This document shows, piece by piece, positions 63,260-64,000 of a stretch of DNA of 64,000 bases (the stretch's first letter is position 1; the number at the start of each line of letters is the position of its first letter). Under the pieces are notes generated by a model. It worked only from the letters and a program-made list of their open reading frames with translations, searched no databases and was not told the origin of the DNA. The position numbers were made by a program, and so were the translations under genes. The stretch covers positions 1,860,001 through 1,924,000 of the forward strand of contig NZ_CP019044.1 in assembly GCF_001953055.1 (NCBI RefSeq). Direction: 5' to 3'. Source of the DNA: Salaquimonas pukyongi (lineage in GTDB: Bacteria; Pseudomonadota; Alphaproteobacteria; Rhizobiales; Rhizobiaceae).

Positions 63260-64000
63260 TCAGCTTGGCGCCAGACCGCGCAGCCGTTCAGAGCGCCGCC
63301 GCAGCATTTCCAGTACCGTCAGCAGCACGATGGAAATCGCCACCATGATGGTCGCCACTGCCAGAATGGTCGGTGATATCTGTTCGCGCAGGCCGGTAAA
63401 CATCTGCCAGGGCAGCGTTTTTTGCGCCGCAGACCCCAGGAACAGCACCACCACCACCTCATCGAAGGATGTGATGAAGGCAAACAGCGCGCCCGAGACA
63501 ACGCCGGGCACGATCAGCGGCATCTGAACCTTGAAGAAGGTCGTCACCGGATTGGCGCCAAGATTGGCCGCAGCCCGCGTCAGGGAACGGTCGAAGCCGA
63601 CCAGTGTCGCGGTCACCGTAATGATGACGAAGGGCGTTCCAAGGGCCGCATGGGCCAGCACCACACCCCAATAGGTTCCCTGCAGTCCGATGCGCGAGTA
63701 AAAGAAGTACATGCCGGCAGCCGAAATGATCAGCGGCACGATCATCGGGGAGATCAGCACCGCCATGATCGCCCGCCTGAACGGCACATGGGACTGCGAC
63801 AGGCCGATGGCTGCAAGCGTGCCGAAGGCGGTTGCCAGAATGGTTGCAGCCGGTGCGATCATGAAGGAATTGCGCAGGGCGTTCTGCCAGTCGGAATTGG
63901 TGAAGAAGTCCTCGTAGTGCTTCGTCGAATAGCCTTCAGGCTGCAGCGCCAGCATTTGCTTGGTGAAGGTAAAGAAATCCTCCGCGTTGAAGGAAAGCGG
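63260..64000 (-). CDS. ABC transporter permease, PotC-like (5' end outside window)
   Basis: The frame is open past the window edge, so the N-terminus is missing; the first in-window Met is at 63955. It has at least five hydrophobic helices and the EAA-type loop AAANLGANPVTTFFKVQMPLIVPG, then SFDEVVVVLFL, which is typical of spermidine/putrescine-type permeases (PotC). It should form part of an importer of polyamine- or opine-like compounds. Its location before the creatinase operon suggests the substrate is creatine or a related guanidino or amino compound. Confidence 0.88.
   Translation of the reverse strand, partial: PLSFNAEDFFTFTKQMLALQPEGYSTKHYEDFFTNSDWQNALRNSFMIAPAATILATAFGTLAAIGLSQSHVPFRRAIMAVLISPMIVPLIISAAGMYFFYSRIGLQGTYWGVVLAHAALGTPFVIITVTATLVGFDRSLTRAAANLGANPVTTFFKVQMPLIVPGVVSGALFAFITSFDEVVVVLFLGSAAQKTLPWQMFTGLREQISPTILAVATIMVAISIVLLTVLEMLRRRSERLRGLAPS

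Overview
The window looks like chromosome of an alphaproteobacterium of the Hyphomicrobiales (Rhizobiales). The support is a RirA-type Rrf2 iron regulator (cysteines C90, C98, C104), SapC and IalB family proteins, a DUF1194 protein, and overall G+C-rich coding. The genus cannot be named from the sequence.

Layout. (1) Bases 1 to about 24186 are the right part of an integrated mobilizable or conjugative element. It carries an M48 metalloprotease and a VirD4/TraG coupling ATPase, an RSF1010-like oriT, a divergent MobA/MobL relaxase, a Fic module, an orphan DNA methyltransferase, paralogous small proteins, a DUF2958 protein and two short tyrosine recombinases. Cargo includes a zinc-ribbon/lipoprotein operon, a T5orf172 protein, and a 1451-residue P-loop NTPase with a nuclease-like C-terminus that looks like an anti-phage defence protein. 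The element ends with an Arm-domain integrase beside a 3' fragment of an elongator tRNA-Met gene (24141-24186), the expected attachment site. (2) Bases 24187-26410 are a second, integrase-less island fragment with A+T-rich cargo, ending in a tRNA-Lys(UUU) 3' fragment. (3) From about 26.97 kb the sequence reads as core chromosome.

Core part. RirA is divergent from an iron operon: a Cys-rich protein, imelysin, a di-haem DUF1111 protein, a second imelysin and DUF1513. An exact TGA-N9-TCA iron operator lies between them. A SulP transporter follows. Bases 35.1-53.7 kb hold one minus-strand operon: a giant two-partner-secretion exoprotein (about 4909 aa with some 35 copies of a Gly-His repeat motif), its TpsB transporter, a tandem DUF4177-like protein, IalB and SapC. 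This is the best candidate here for an undescribed surface or adhesion system. Next come a Crp/Fnr regulator, a BASS transporter, CcdA, ferredoxin-NADP reductase and a DUF1194 vWA-like protein. The last is a catabolic operon with an ABC permease, creatinase (frameshifted), a diaminopropionate ammonia-lyase-like enzyme, an M24 peptidase and an Asp/Glu racemase-like enzyme (frameshifted).

The two frameshifts both sit at G/C homopolymers in otherwise intact, tightly packed genes, so sequencing error should be considered before calling them pseudogenes. All family assignments come from reading motifs by eye; no database search was run.
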